A DNA stretch of 32,356 nucleotides from assembly GCA_016779385.1 (NCBI GenBank), contig JADHNT010000022.1, positions 1 to 32,356 on the forward strand, read 5' to 3'. Shown piece after piece: positions 13,797 through 21,186 of the stretch. The notes under the pieces were generated by a model. The model ran no database searches and was not told the DNA's origin. It saw only the letters and a program-made list of their open reading frames with translations. The position numbers were made by a program, and so were the translations under genes. Source of the stretch: Pseudomonadales bacterium. GTDB lineage: Bacteria > Pseudomonadota > Gammaproteobacteria > Pseudomonadales > Azotimanducaceae. Position 1 is the stretch's first letter; every line of letters starts with the position of its first letter.

Positions 13797-15332
13797 ACCC
13801 GGGCGCAGCACCCGGCCCCCGGCGGCTCCGGTGAAGGCGCCACCGCTTCGCAGCTGCACCCCGTTCACCCAGAGCGCGTCGAAGCCCTCGGCCAGGCGGT
13901 GGGGCTCGGCGTAGGTGGCCCGGGCCCGCACGGCGGCGGGATCAAACACCACAATATCCGCCGCCAGGCCCGGGGCAAGCTGACCCCGATCCCTGATACC
14001 AAGCTGCGCCGCCGGCAGTGTGGTCATCAGGCGCACCGCTTCCGGCAAGGCCAGGGATCCTTCTTCCAGAACGTATTGCTCAATGATCTTGGCGAAGGTC
14101 CCATGGCCCCGGGGATGGAAACCCGTGGGACTGCCGTCGGAAGAGATGGACACCCGGGGATCCTGGATAAAGCGGCGCTGCAAATCCTCATCCATGATGA
14201 AGTAGGCGGCGGACCCGCCCTGGGGCCCAAGGTCTTCCACGAGCACCGTTTCGAAGGACTTTTCGAGGCGCTCGGCAAGCTCCGCGAGGGTGAGGCCGGC
14301 ATGGGGCGCCGAGCCCAGAAGGGTGGCTTCCGGGCCATTCCGGGACAAGACGCGGACCTTGAGATAGGCCTCGAGCTCGTCGCGCCGCGTAGCTTTTGCC
14401 TCCGCAAACTGCTCCGGGGCCTTCGCCCAGGGAGGAAAGAGCAAGGCCAAACCCGTGTAGCTCGCGCTGTAGGGATAGACATCTGCGCTTACCCTAAGAC
14501 CCGAGCGCTGCGCCGCCGTCAGCTTATCGAGGATCGCATCGCCCCGAGCGGCCCCGCGGCCATAAACGGATTTCAGATGAGCGATGTGCACGCGAGTGTG
14601 CTGACCCTGAGCGAGCAGCTCATCAATCGCTTCGAAAAGCGCATCGTCATCCTCCGAGCGCAGGTGGCTCATGATCACTCGATCCCGGCGCCCCACCACC
14701 TCGGCCAGGGCCAGGAGCTCGGCCTCCGGGGCCCAAAGCCCCGGGTTGTATTCAAGACCAGAGCTCAGCCCAAAGGTGTGATCGAGGGCATCATCAAGCA
14801 GGGCCTGCATGCGCGCGATCGCCTCCGGGCTTGGGGCCGGATCGCGGCCGATGCCCGCCAGAGTCCTCAGCGTCCCATGGCCCACAAAGAGCGCGAGATT
14901 AGGCCCCAGGGGCAGCGCATCGAGCTCCGCCAGCAGCGGTGCCAGGGGCGCCACCTCCGGGCTCGAGCCGTCCTGGCCGAGGGTGATGGTGGTCACTCCC
15001 ATGGCCAAAAAGTTTTCAAAGGCCGGCGTTTCCTGGGGATCGCCGTGGCTGTGGGGGTCGATAAAGCCCGGGGCTACCACGCGCCCAGCGGCGTCAAAGC
15101 GCCGGGCCGCTTTAAAGGGCGCGGCCCCGGCCTCCGTGATGGCGTGGATACGCCCGTCCTTAAGCCACAGCGTCCCGGAGCGCGGCGGGGTCCCCGTGCC
15201 GTCAATGAGCTGGCCACCGTGGATTTCCCAATCCACGGTGGCCTGTTCCGGGGCGGCGTCGCAGCCCAAAAGGGCAAGGCTCAAGAGCCCAAGCAGGCAG
15301 AGGCGTGGGATGCCGCGTCGCCCCGAAGCCAC
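13791..15332 (-). CDS. N-acyl-D-amino-acid deacylase (D-aminoacylase family), lipoprotein
   Basis: 513 residues. I place the start at GTG 15332: it shares a base with the TAG stop of the upstream dehydrogenase (TAGTG), and the protein then starts with a lipoprotein signal, RRGIPRLCLLGLLSLALLGC, with the lipobox Cys at residue 24. Asp at +2 would, by the E. coli rule, keep it in the inner membrane. The amidohydrolase core is clear: GFIDPHSHGD (89-98; metal ligands H94 and H96), FGLSSGLEYNPG, SHLRSEDD, HIAHLKS, DVYPYSAS, and SSDGSPTGFHPRGHGTF. At the position of the metal-bridging Cys of Alcaligenes D-aminoacylase this protein has D121 (GQDGSSP). It should release free D-amino acids from N-acyl derivatives on the periplasmic side. 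Confidence 0.88.
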   Translation of the reverse strand: MASGRRGIPRLCLLGLLSLALLGCDAAPEQATVDWEIHGGQLIDGTGTPPRSGTLWLKDGRIHAITEAGAAPFKAARRFDAAGRVVAPGFIDPHSHGDPQETPAFENFLAMGVTTITLGQDGSSPEVAPLAPLLAELDALPLGPNLALFVGHGTLRTLAGIGRDPAPSPEAIARMQALLDDALDHTFGLSSGLEYNPGLWAPEAELLALAEVVGRRDRVIMSHLRSEDDDALFEAIDELLAQGQHTRVHIAHLKSVYGRGAARGDAILDKLTAAQRSGLRVSADVYPYSASYTGLALLFPPWAKAPEQFAEAKATRRDELEAYLKVRVLSRNGPEATLLGSAPHAGLTLAELAERLEKSFETVLVEDLGPQGGSAAYFIMDEDLQRRFIQDPRVSISSDGSPTGFHPRGHGTFAKIIEQYVLEEGSLALPEAVRLMTTLPAAQLGIRDRGQLAPGLAADIVVFDPAAVRARATYAEPHRLAEGFDALWVNGVQLRSGGAFTGAAGGRVLRPGP

Positions 15333-16108
15333 TAGCGCGGGCCCTGGCCGTCGTCGATTTTGATGACCGTGCCGGTGACCGCTTCCGAGGCCGGGCTCAC
15401 GAGATAGAGCAGGGTCGAATCCATGAGCGGCGAGGGGCACACCCGGCCCCGGGGGAAGTACTTGGCGATATCCCCCATGCGCTCGAGCATGCCGTCCATC
15501 ATTTCCGACTCAAAAGCGCCGGGGGCGATGCCGTTCACGTTGATCCCGAACTTCGCCCACTCCACGGCCAGGGCTTCGGTCATGCGCACCACCGCGGCCT
15601 TGGTGACGGAATAGAGGGCCGCCCCGTTGCCGCTGTAGTTGTAGGCGGCCACGGAGGCGATGTTCACCATGCGGCCCTTCTCCCCAGCGTCGATGAGGCG
15701 GCGGGCCACTTCACAGGACAGCACCCAGGGGGCAATGAGGTTCGTATTGAAGACCCGATCGATCAGCTCATCACCCATCTTGTGCGCCCGCTGCGCATCG
15801 GGGATGCCCGCGTTGTTGACCAGAATCTGCACCCGCCCGAAAACCGCCTCTGCCTGATCGAGCCCCGCTCGAAGGCTGGCCCGGTCTGTCATGTCCATGG
15901 CCACGGGAAGCACTTCCGCGCCCTTGGCCCGCAGCTGCTCGGCCAGGGCTTCGAGGCGTTCCACGCGCCGACCGGAAATGACCACCCGAGCCCCAGCGGC
16001 CGCCAGCACCTCCGCAAAGCGCCAGCCCAGGCCCGACGTCGCGCCGGTCACCAAAGCCACCTGGCCACCCAGATCGTGCCCCGCATTGGGTAACGGATAT
16101 TCGCTCAT
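15332..16108 (-). CDS. Short-chain dehydrogenase/reductase (classical SDR)
   Basis: 258 residues; ATG 16108 follows GAGGAGGGG closely, better than the in-frame ATG at 16126. Motifs: TGATSGLG cofactor loop near the N-terminus, SGRR after strand 2 (pointing to NADPH), NNAG, a catalytic Ser in NIASVAA, and YSVTK with Tyr and Lys. The Ser-Tyr spacing is 14, one more than the common 13. The C-terminal VTGTVIKIDDGQGPR replaces the standard VDGG ending. It overlaps the deacylase start by one base, so the two form an operon. Perhaps it oxidises or reduces a product of the deacylase pathway; substrate unknown. Confidence 0.88.
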   Translation of the reverse strand: MSEYPLPNAGHDLGGQVALVTGATSGLGWRFAEVLAAAGARVVISGRRVERLEALAEQLRAKGAEVLPVAMDMTDRASLRAGLDQAEAVFGRVQILVNNAGIPDAQRAHKMGDELIDRVFNTNLIAPWVLSCEVARRLIDAGEKGRMVNIASVAAYNYSGNGAALYSVTKAAVVRMTEALAVEWAKFGINVNGIAPGAFESEMMDGMLERMGDIAKYFPRGRVCPSPLMDSTLLYLVSPASEAVTGTVIKIDDGQGPR

Positions 16109-16119
16109 ACTCCCCTCCT

Positions 16120-16146
16120 CTGACATGGAACTTCCCGCGCTATGCT
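16120..16146 (+). promoter_or_regulatory. Candidate promoter for the penicillin-acylase-type gene
   Basis: CTGACA (16120-16125) and TATGCT (16141-16146) are separated by 15 bases, shorter than the ideal 17. Transcription would start near 16153, leaving a 40-base leader with AGAAGAG six bases before the ATG at 16194. It lies in the 85-base divergent gap with the dehydrogenase. Confidence 0.35.
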
Positions 16147-16193
16147 AGCGAGCTTTACCGCCGCCGTCCCGCGCCCAAAAAGAAGAGCCTGCC

Positions 16194-18338
16194 ATGCGAC
16201 AACGCCTCCTCCTTCTCTCCATCGTCCTAGGTTTTAGCCTCATCGCCCTGGACCTCGCGGTGCGGGCCCAGCAGCGCGCCGCCTTCGACCCGGCGGCCTT
16301 TGAAGCGGCTGCTGCGGGCTATGAGGCAGAAATCCTTCGCGACGCCCTCGGCGTTCCCTACATCTACGGCGCCCGGGATCGGGACGTGGCCTTCGGCCTG
16401 GCCTACGCCCACATGGAAGATGACCGCGCCACCTTCGAGGAAATCCTCCCCCTCTATCGAGGAGAGGCGGCCCTCTTTTCCGGGCGCGAAGCGATCCCCG
16501 TGGACTATCTCATCGCCTGGACCGGCGCCCGGGAAGCGGTGGAAGCGGGCTATGAGCGCCGCCTCTCTCCGGAAGTTCGCGCCGTCTTCGAGGGCTATGC
16601 CGCGGGGCTAAACCTCTACGCCGCCCGCCACCCCGGAGAGGTGGATCATCGCCTTTATCCCGTTTCCGCAAAGGATCTGGTCACGGGCTTCTCAATCCAG
16701 CACCTTTTCTTCTACGGCTTTGATGGCGCAGTTAAGCGGGTCATGGCGGGCCCCGAAGCCGTGGCGGAGGCCCCCCCGGTCCTGGCCGAGCGCTACCTGG
16801 GCGGGGACCTGCCCATCGGCTCGAACGCCTTCGCCGTGGGGCCCGGGCGAAGCACGGACGGCGCCACCCGGGTGCTGGGCAATTCCCACCAGCCCCTGAG
16901 CGGCCCAGTCGCTTGGTATGAGGTGCATCTGGAAAGCGAGGAGGGCTGGCGCATGCATGGCGGGCTCTTCCCCGGCTCCCCCATTGCGACCATCGGCGCC
17001 ACGCCGAACCTGGCCTGGGGCGTAACGGTCAACCAGCCAGACCTGGTGGATGAATTCGTGCTCACTACGGATACGGCCCATCCCGACCACTACCAGCTTG
17101 ATGGGGCCTGGGTGCCCTTCGAGACCCGATCCATCACTCTGAAGGTGCCCCTGATCGGATCCCTCTACTGGCCCCTCACGCGCACCGTGCTAAGCACGGT
17201 CCACGGTCCAGTGCTGGAAACGGACCATGGCCTCTACGCCCTACGCTTTGCAGGCCACAGGGAAATCCGCCAACCCGAGCAGTGGTACGCCATGAACCGA
17301 GCCACGGATCTCGAAGGCTGGCAGGCCGCCATGGATCTGAATGCCATTGCCAGCTTTAACTTTGTTTATGGCGACCGCGCCGGGAATATCGCCTTCGTCC
17401 ACAACAGCCGAAGCCCGCTGCGGACCCCGGGCTGGGACTGGAAAAAGCGCCTCCCCGGGGACCGAAGCGATCTGATCTGGGAGCAGACCCAAGGCTTCCG
17501 GGCCAATCCCCAGGTGCTGAACCCCGCCAGCGGCTTCGTGCTTAGCGCCAACCAGTCACCCTTCGCCGTGACCGCGGAAGGGGACAACCCGGATCCCGCG
17601 GCCTACCCGCAGGCGCTTGGCCTGCCTACGCGCATGACCAATCGGGCGGACCGGGGCCTAGAGCTGTTCACCAATCTCCCCAGGGTGAGCGCCAGGGACT
17701 TCGAAGCCATCAAGTTTGATAAGGCCTATGCGGCGCACAGCCGATCCATGGCCTACGTGAATAGCGCCCAGGCCCTGGACGCCGAGGCAGGATCGCTTCT
17801 TGCCGAAGCGCAGGCCGTCCTCGCTGCCTGGGATCGGAACACCGACCTCGACAACCCCGGGGCCGCCCTTGGGGTCTGCGTGCTCTCGGAGGAATGGCTC
17901 GCGGAACGCGCCCCTCGCTCTCCGGCCCCCATCGAAGAGCAGGTGCTCACCTGCGCAGAGAAGCTCCAGACCCATTTTGGCCGCCTCGATCCCCCCTGGG
18001 GATCGGTCAATCGGCTACGTCGGGGCGCCATCGATATCCCCATCGCCGGCGGCCCGGACGTGCTTAGGGCCATCTATGGCCGGGAACAAACGAACGACGG
18101 GCGGCTCACGGCGGTGGCTGGGGACGGCCTGATGATTTTTGCGGAGTGGGCGGCCGACGGCACGCCGCGGCTGCGAACGCGTCACAATTTCGGTAGCGCA
18201 AGCACGCGCCCGAAAAGCCCGCACTATGCGGACCAGGCCGAGGCCTTCGCCGGGGAGACGCTGCGCACGGTCACCTGGGATCCAGCCATCCTCGAGGCTC
18301 AGACCACGGCGCGCACCCATCTTAGAGCCACACCGTAA
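16194..18338 (+). CDS. Penicillin acylase family (Ntn-hydrolase) N-acyl amide hydrolase
   Basis: 714 residues, typical of single-chain precursors that self-cleave into alpha and beta subunits. A hydrophobic N-terminus (LLLLSIVLGFSLIALDLAVRA) exports it; cleavage near residue 25 is possible. The alpha part has RDALGVPYIYG (49-59), FGLAYAHMEDD and FEGYAAGLN. The self-cleavage and nucleophile site is G209-S210 in DLPIGSNAFAVGP: Ser as the new N-terminal residue. Downstream, GNSHQP, WYEVHLE, GSPIATIGATPNLAWGVTVN, FNFVYGD and SANQSP match the family. Members cut acyl side chains from beta-lactams, acyl-homoserine lactones or lipopeptides; the true substrate is unknown. It is divergent from the SDR/deacylase operon, which also handles N-acyl amides. 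The last 17 bases overlap the convergent UPF0016 gene. Confidence 0.88.
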   Translation: MRQRLLLLSIVLGFSLIALDLAVRAQQRAAFDPAAFEAAAAGYEAEILRDALGVPYIYGARDRDVAFGLAYAHMEDDRATFEEILPLYRGEAALFSGREAIPVDYLIAWTGAREAVEAGYERRLSPEVRAVFEGYAAGLNLYAARHPGEVDHRLYPVSAKDLVTGFSIQHLFFYGFDGAVKRVMAGPEAVAEAPPVLAERYLGGDLPIGSNAFAVGPGRSTDGATRVLGNSHQPLSGPVAWYEVHLESEEGWRMHGGLFPGSPIATIGATPNLAWGVTVNQPDLVDEFVLTTDTAHPDHYQLDGAWVPFETRSITLKVPLIGSLYWPLTRTVLSTVHGPVLETDHGLYALRFAGHREIRQPEQWYAMNRATDLEGWQAAMDLNAIASFNFVYGDRAGNIAFVHNSRSPLRTPGWDWKKRLPGDRSDLIWEQTQGFRANPQVLNPASGFVLSANQSPFAVTAEGDNPDPAAYPQALGLPTRMTNRADRGLELFTNLPRVSARDFEAIKFDKAYAAHSRSMAYVNSAQALDAEAGSLLAEAQAVLAAWDRNTDLDNPGAALGVCVLSEEWLAERAPRSPAPIEEQVLTCAEKLQTHFGRLDPPWGSVNRLRRGAIDIPIAGGPDVLRAIYGREQTNDGRLTAVAGDGLMIFAEWAADGTPRLRTRHNFGSASTRPKSPHYADQAEAFAGETLRTVTWDPAILEAQTTARTHLRATP

Positions 18339-18897
18339 GGGCCGCGAGGGCTAGGCAAAGGGCGGCCGCGCCGCGGCGCGCCCAATCCATAGAAACCCGG
18401 GCCGCGAGCCACTGCCCGCCCCAAAATAGCGGGGCATTGACGAGGAGCACGCCGGTCACGCTGCCCAGAACCACGGACACTAAGCTTTCAAAGCGGGCGC
18501 CAAGACCAAGGGTCAGAAGCTGAGTCTTATCGCCCATTTCCGCCAGGAAGAAGAGTCCCGCGGCGGCCGTGAAGGCGCCCAGCCAACCGGCACCAAGGGG
18601 GCCCTCCTCACCCTCCGCGGTAGCCCCTTCCTCTTCGTCGCCCTCCCAGAGGAGCCAAAGGGCCATGGCCAGGAACGCCGCTGCAAGCCCATAGCGCGTG
18701 CCCTCCGCCGGCAACCAGACCAGAACGGAGGCGCCGAGCCAAGCCGCGAGGCCATGATTGGCAAGGATCCCCGCCGCCATGCCCAGGGTCAGAACCCCGG
18801 GCCTTTGGTAGCGCGTGGCCAGCATAAGGGCTAGCACCTGAGACTTATCGCCCAATTCTGCAAGGGCGACGAGGAGCACGGCCCAAAGGCTAGCCAC
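18322..18897 (-). CDS. UPF0016/GDT1 (TMEM165) family cation exporter
   Basis: 191 residues with two inverted-like repeats, each carrying the family signature: ALAELGDKSQ (11-20; E14, D16) and FLAEMGDKTQ (117-126; E120, D123). Six predicted membrane helices; a hydrophilic acidic loop (EGDEEEGATAEGEEG, 85-99) separates the two halves. GDT1/MneA-type proteins export Mn2+ (and Ca2+ in eukaryotes) in exchange for protons, here from the cytoplasm. The start is GTG 18897 without a strong ribosome site. A 26-base inverted repeat begins 16 bases upstream and may regulate it. It is divergent from DUF454 and the Nramp-like gene, which suggests a metal homeostasis neighbourhood. The stop is TAA and overlaps the acylase gene. 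Confidence 0.9.
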   Translation of the reverse strand: MASLWAVLLVALAELGDKSQVLALMLATRYQRPGVLTLGMAAGILANHGLAAWLGASVLVWLPAEGTRYGLAAAFLAMALWLLWEGDEEEGATAEGEEGPLGAGWLGAFTAAAGLFFLAEMGDKTQLLTLGLGARFESLVSVVLGSVTGVLLVNAPLFWGGQWLAARVSMDWARRGAAALCLALAALTVWL

Positions 18898-18912
18898 GGA
18901 GCCAATTCCGCC

Positions 18913-18938
18913 GGAAGGTGGTGAACCTCACCACTTCC
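18913..18938. promoter_or_regulatory. Inverted repeat (candidate operator) between UPF0016 and Nramp-like operons
   Basis: GGAAG-G-TGGTGA (18913-18924), then ACC, then TCACCACTTCC (18928-18938): 11-bp arms, perfect apart from one inserted G, in the gap between the divergent metal-transport genes. It could be an operator for a metal-sensing repressor, or a leader hairpin of the UPF0016 mRNA. It does not resemble the Mn-sensing yybP-ykoY riboswitch, which is longer. Confidence 0.4.
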
Positions 18939-19066
18939 GCCAGCCATGAACACGAAAACCCCTGCCCTTTCGCGCTATGCTCCCTGGCATGACCCTTGCT
19001 GACGCTCTTCATAGACCTTTCCCCCAAGGTCCCCGGCCCCAAGTCGGCGGATCCGAGGAGCGTAGC

Positions 19067-19387
19067 ATGGCCCTTCGACTCATCTGGGCAGGCGCTGGCC
19101 TGTTCTGCCTTTTTCTCGCGGCCCTTGGGGTCCTTTTGCCCTTCTGGCCAGCCCCACCCTTCGCGGTGCTTGCGGCCCTGTGCCTCACCGCGGCGTGGCC
19201 AGCGCTTCGTCGCCCCCTGCTTCGTTGGCCCTTCTTTGAGCGCCTCTTCCGCCGCTGGGATCGAAGCGCCGGCGCGCCTCCGAGCCTGCGCCTGCGCACC
19301 GCCCTGGCCCTGGCCGTCGACGCCATGCTTGAGGCCGTGCACGCCGTGAGCCAAGGCCTTCGCCGCTGGTGGCGAGGACGCCGATGA
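19067..19387 (+). CDS. DUF454 (YbaN-like) inner membrane protein
   Basis: 106 residues. GAGGAG six bases before ATG 19067 fixes the start; longer frames upstream lack such support. Residues 4-44 carry two hydrophobic segments around GVLLPFWPAPPFAVLAALCLT, a divergent version of the LPLLPTTPF motif of DUF454. They are followed by the basic RRPLLRWPFFERLFRRWD segment, also typical, and another weak hydrophobic helix. The function of the family is not established. Its TGA overlaps the ATG of the Nramp-like gene (ATGA), so it may assist that transporter. Confidence 0.7.
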   Translation: MALRLIWAGAGLFCLFLAALGVLLPFWPAPPFAVLAALCLTAAWPALRRPLLRWPFFERLFRRWDRSAGAPPSLRLRTALALAVDAMLEAVHAVSQGLRRWWRGRR

Positions 19388-20556
19388 GGCGAGGCCCAGC
19401 TTGGCTCGTCACCGCGGCCTTTCTCGGTCCAGGGACGCTCACCACGGCAACCCTAGCGGGGCAGGCGACGGGGCTCGGCCTGCTCTGGGCCTTGGTCCTA
19501 TCCCTCGCTCTCACCGCCGGGCTCCAGCTGCTGCTGGTGCAGCTGGTGATCGATCGGCGGCGGGATCTCGGCGCCCTGATTCGGGAGACCCTTGAGCCGC
19601 CGGGGCTTCGCTGGTTTAGCGTGATCCTCACGGCCCTGGCCATCGGCTTTGGGAATGCGGCCTACCAGGCGGGGAACCTGACCGGTGCAGCCCTTGGCCT
19701 CGGGGCCTGGCTGCCCCTGCCCCCTTCCCTGCTGGGGGCCGGGCTCGCGGCCCTGGCGGCACTCCTGCTGCTGACGCCCCTGCGGGCGCGCTTAGAAGGG
19801 CTCCTGCTTGGGCTGATTGCCGTGATGGCGGCGGTGTTCTGCCTTGCGGCGCTGGCCTCCCTCGGCGCGGGCATGCCGCCCCTGACCCTCGCCGCCCCCG
19901 CAGGGCAAGTCGGCGCCCTCGCCCTGGCCCTCATTGGCACCACCGTGGTCCCCTATAACCTCTTTCTCCATGGCCGGGCCCTGCTCGATCGTCTTCCCCC
20001 CGCGGAAGAGCCGGGCGCCCGCGCCGACGCGGCGCTTCACCAGGACGCACGGCGGGATACGCTGCGTGCAATCGCCGTGGGAGGCCTCGTTACCGGGGCA
20101 ATTTTGCTGCTGGCGGCGGGGAGCAGCGCAGACGGATCGAGCGTGGAGCGCCTGGCCGCGCCGCTAGAACCTCTGCTGGGCGCGGGGGCCAAACCCTTTC
20201 TCGCCCTGGGGCTCTTTGCCGCAGGGCTGAGCAGCGCGCTCACCGCGCCCCTCGCCGCTGCCTGGGCCCTCGCCGGGCTCTTTCGCTGGGTCCCCACCCT
20301 GGAGGACCCTCGCACGCGCCTGGCGGCCTTTGTGGTGCTGGCCGTGGGCGCCCTCGGCGCGGCCCTCGGGGGCCAGCCCCTGCAGATGATTCTCCTGGCC
20401 CAGGGGGCTAATGCGCTGGCCCTCCCTTGGTTTGCCTTTCTCCTGCTGCGCCTTGCGACCCTACGCAGCCAGAATACGCTGCTGCGCCTCGGCCCCTGGT
20501 TCGTGCTCGCCGGTGCCCTGGGCCTTGGCAGCGCCCGCTTCTTCGCGTTGCTCTAG
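19384..20556 (+). CDS. Nramp-related divalent cation transporter with non-canonical metal site
   Basis: 390 residues, about 11 predicted membrane helices, almost no polar loops. ATG 19384 overlaps the DUF454 stop and has GAGGA upstream. The beginning, FLGPGTLTTATLAG (13-26), and LIGTTVVPYNLFLHGRALLD (183-202) align with helices 1 and 6 of the Nramp family. However, the canonical DPGN of helix 1 is absent, and the helix 6 MPHN reads VPYN (V189-N192). In classic Nramps those residues bind Mn2+/Fe2+, so this protein belongs to an Nramp-related branch with different ion choice, or is not a transition-metal importer. Being coupled to DUF454 and divergent from a Mn exporter supports a cation role. 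It ends in TAG, 16 bases from the convergent thioesterase gene. Confidence 0.78.
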   Translation: MRRGPAWLVTAAFLGPGTLTTATLAGQATGLGLLWALVLSLALTAGLQLLLVQLVIDRRRDLGALIRETLEPPGLRWFSVILTALAIGFGNAAYQAGNLTGAALGLGAWLPLPPSLLGAGLAALAALLLLTPLRARLEGLLLGLIAVMAAVFCLAALASLGAGMPPLTLAAPAGQVGALALALIGTTVVPYNLFLHGRALLDRLPPAEEPGARADAALHQDARRDTLRAIAVGGLVTGAILLLAAGSSADGSSVERLAAPLEPLLGAGAKPFLALGLFAAGLSSALTAPLAAAWALAGLFRWVPTLEDPRTRLAAFVVLAVGALGAALGGQPLQMILLAQGANALALPWFAFLLLRLATLRSQNTLLRLGPWFVLAGALGLGSARFFALL

Positions 20557-20572
20557 GCTGGCAGCCAATAGC

Positions 20573-21064
20573 TTAGGCCTCTGGCGCCTTGCCCCAGCGA
20601 TCCAATCCTGGCGCCCGGCGCGGCCCATCCGCATCGCCCATGAGCCGCACCAGCCCGCTGACGCGCATCACCTGCCGATCTTCCCCGTGCCAATGCCCCT
20701 CGAGGAACGCCGTGGAGCGCGTCGCCCGAAGCAGCCGAGCCTCCCCCTGAAGCACCGTGCCCGCCGGGGCCGCATCGAGAAAATCCGCATCCACGTGCAT
20801 GGTCATGCCGGCACGGCCTGTCAGCAGGCGGCTGCTCATGGCGATCAGCTGATCGCTTAGGGCCAGCAGCATGCCGCCGTGGATAGAGCCAAAGCTGTTG
20901 CAGTGGGGATCCTGAATGCGCACGGCGGCGAAGGCGCGATCGTCCTCCACCTTGCACCAGAGGCCCCCAATAAAGTGGATAAAGGGCGAGGGCGTTTCGT
21001 AGGGCTCAAAGCCCGCTGCCCGAAGCGCCGCATCGTCCTGCTGCGCAATGCCTACCGCTGCCAT
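20573..21064 (-). CDS. PaaI-like hotdog-fold thioesterase
   Basis: 163 residues. GGGGGAGAGGAG directly upstream of ATG 21064 is a strong ribosome site. NSFGSIHGGMLLALSDQLIAM (about 56-76) is the central hotdog helix region: the N...HGG...D pattern of PaaI/YdiI-type acyl-CoA thioesterases, with the Asp as probable catalytic or water-activating residue. Then MHVDADFLDAAPAGTVLQGEARLL gives the next strands. It would hydrolyse an acyl- or aryl-CoA in the cytoplasm; the substrate is unknown. It is divergent from the EamA gene and convergent with the Nramp-like gene. Confidence 0.87.
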   Translation of the reverse strand: MAAVGIAQQDDAALRAAGFEPYETPSPFIHFIGGLWCKVEDDRAFAAVRIQDPHCNSFGSIHGGMLLALSDQLIAMSSRLLTGRAGMTMHVDADFLDAAPAGTVLQGEARLLRATRSTAFLEGHWHGEDRQVMRVSGLVRLMGDADGPRRAPGLDRWGKAPEA

Positions 21065-21154
21065 GCTCCTCTCCCCCTTGCCCTTCCCGTGAACCGTTGC
21101 CGTGAACCGCTGCCGAAAGCCTCGCCGCGCTCCAGCGCCGCTCCGTGAGCAGAG

Positions 21155-21160
21155 TATACT
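21155..21160 (+). promoter_or_regulatory. Possible -10 element for the EamA permease gene
   Basis: TATACT lies 27 bases before ATG 21187. No -35 hexamer is clear. If real, transcription starts near 21167, which argues against the upstream in-frame start at 21145 and supports ATG 21187. Confidence 0.3.
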
Positions 21161-21186
21161 TCGCCCCCACCCTAAGGACCCTTGGC

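Noticed and set aside
13899-15335. Long plus-strand open frame (478 codons) opposite the deacylase gene
   Set aside because: Shadow frame in GC-rich DNA: His, Gly and Arg rich, no recognisable domain, while the opposite strand encodes a clear amidohydrolase.
15333-15440. Deacylase start at 15440
   Set aside because: The added residues are antisense to the dehydrogenase frame and would place the lipoprotein signal internally.
18976-18981. TATGCT as -10 box for the DUF454/Nramp-like operon
   Set aside because: The sequence GCGCTATGCT recurs before the acylase gene, but here there is no -35 partner and the start codon is 86 bases away, so support is too thin.
18898-19066. yybP-ykoY manganese riboswitch upstream of the UPF0016 gene
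   Set aside because: The context fits, but the region is too short on the relevant strand and lacks the conserved internal loops; only a simple inverted repeat is visible.
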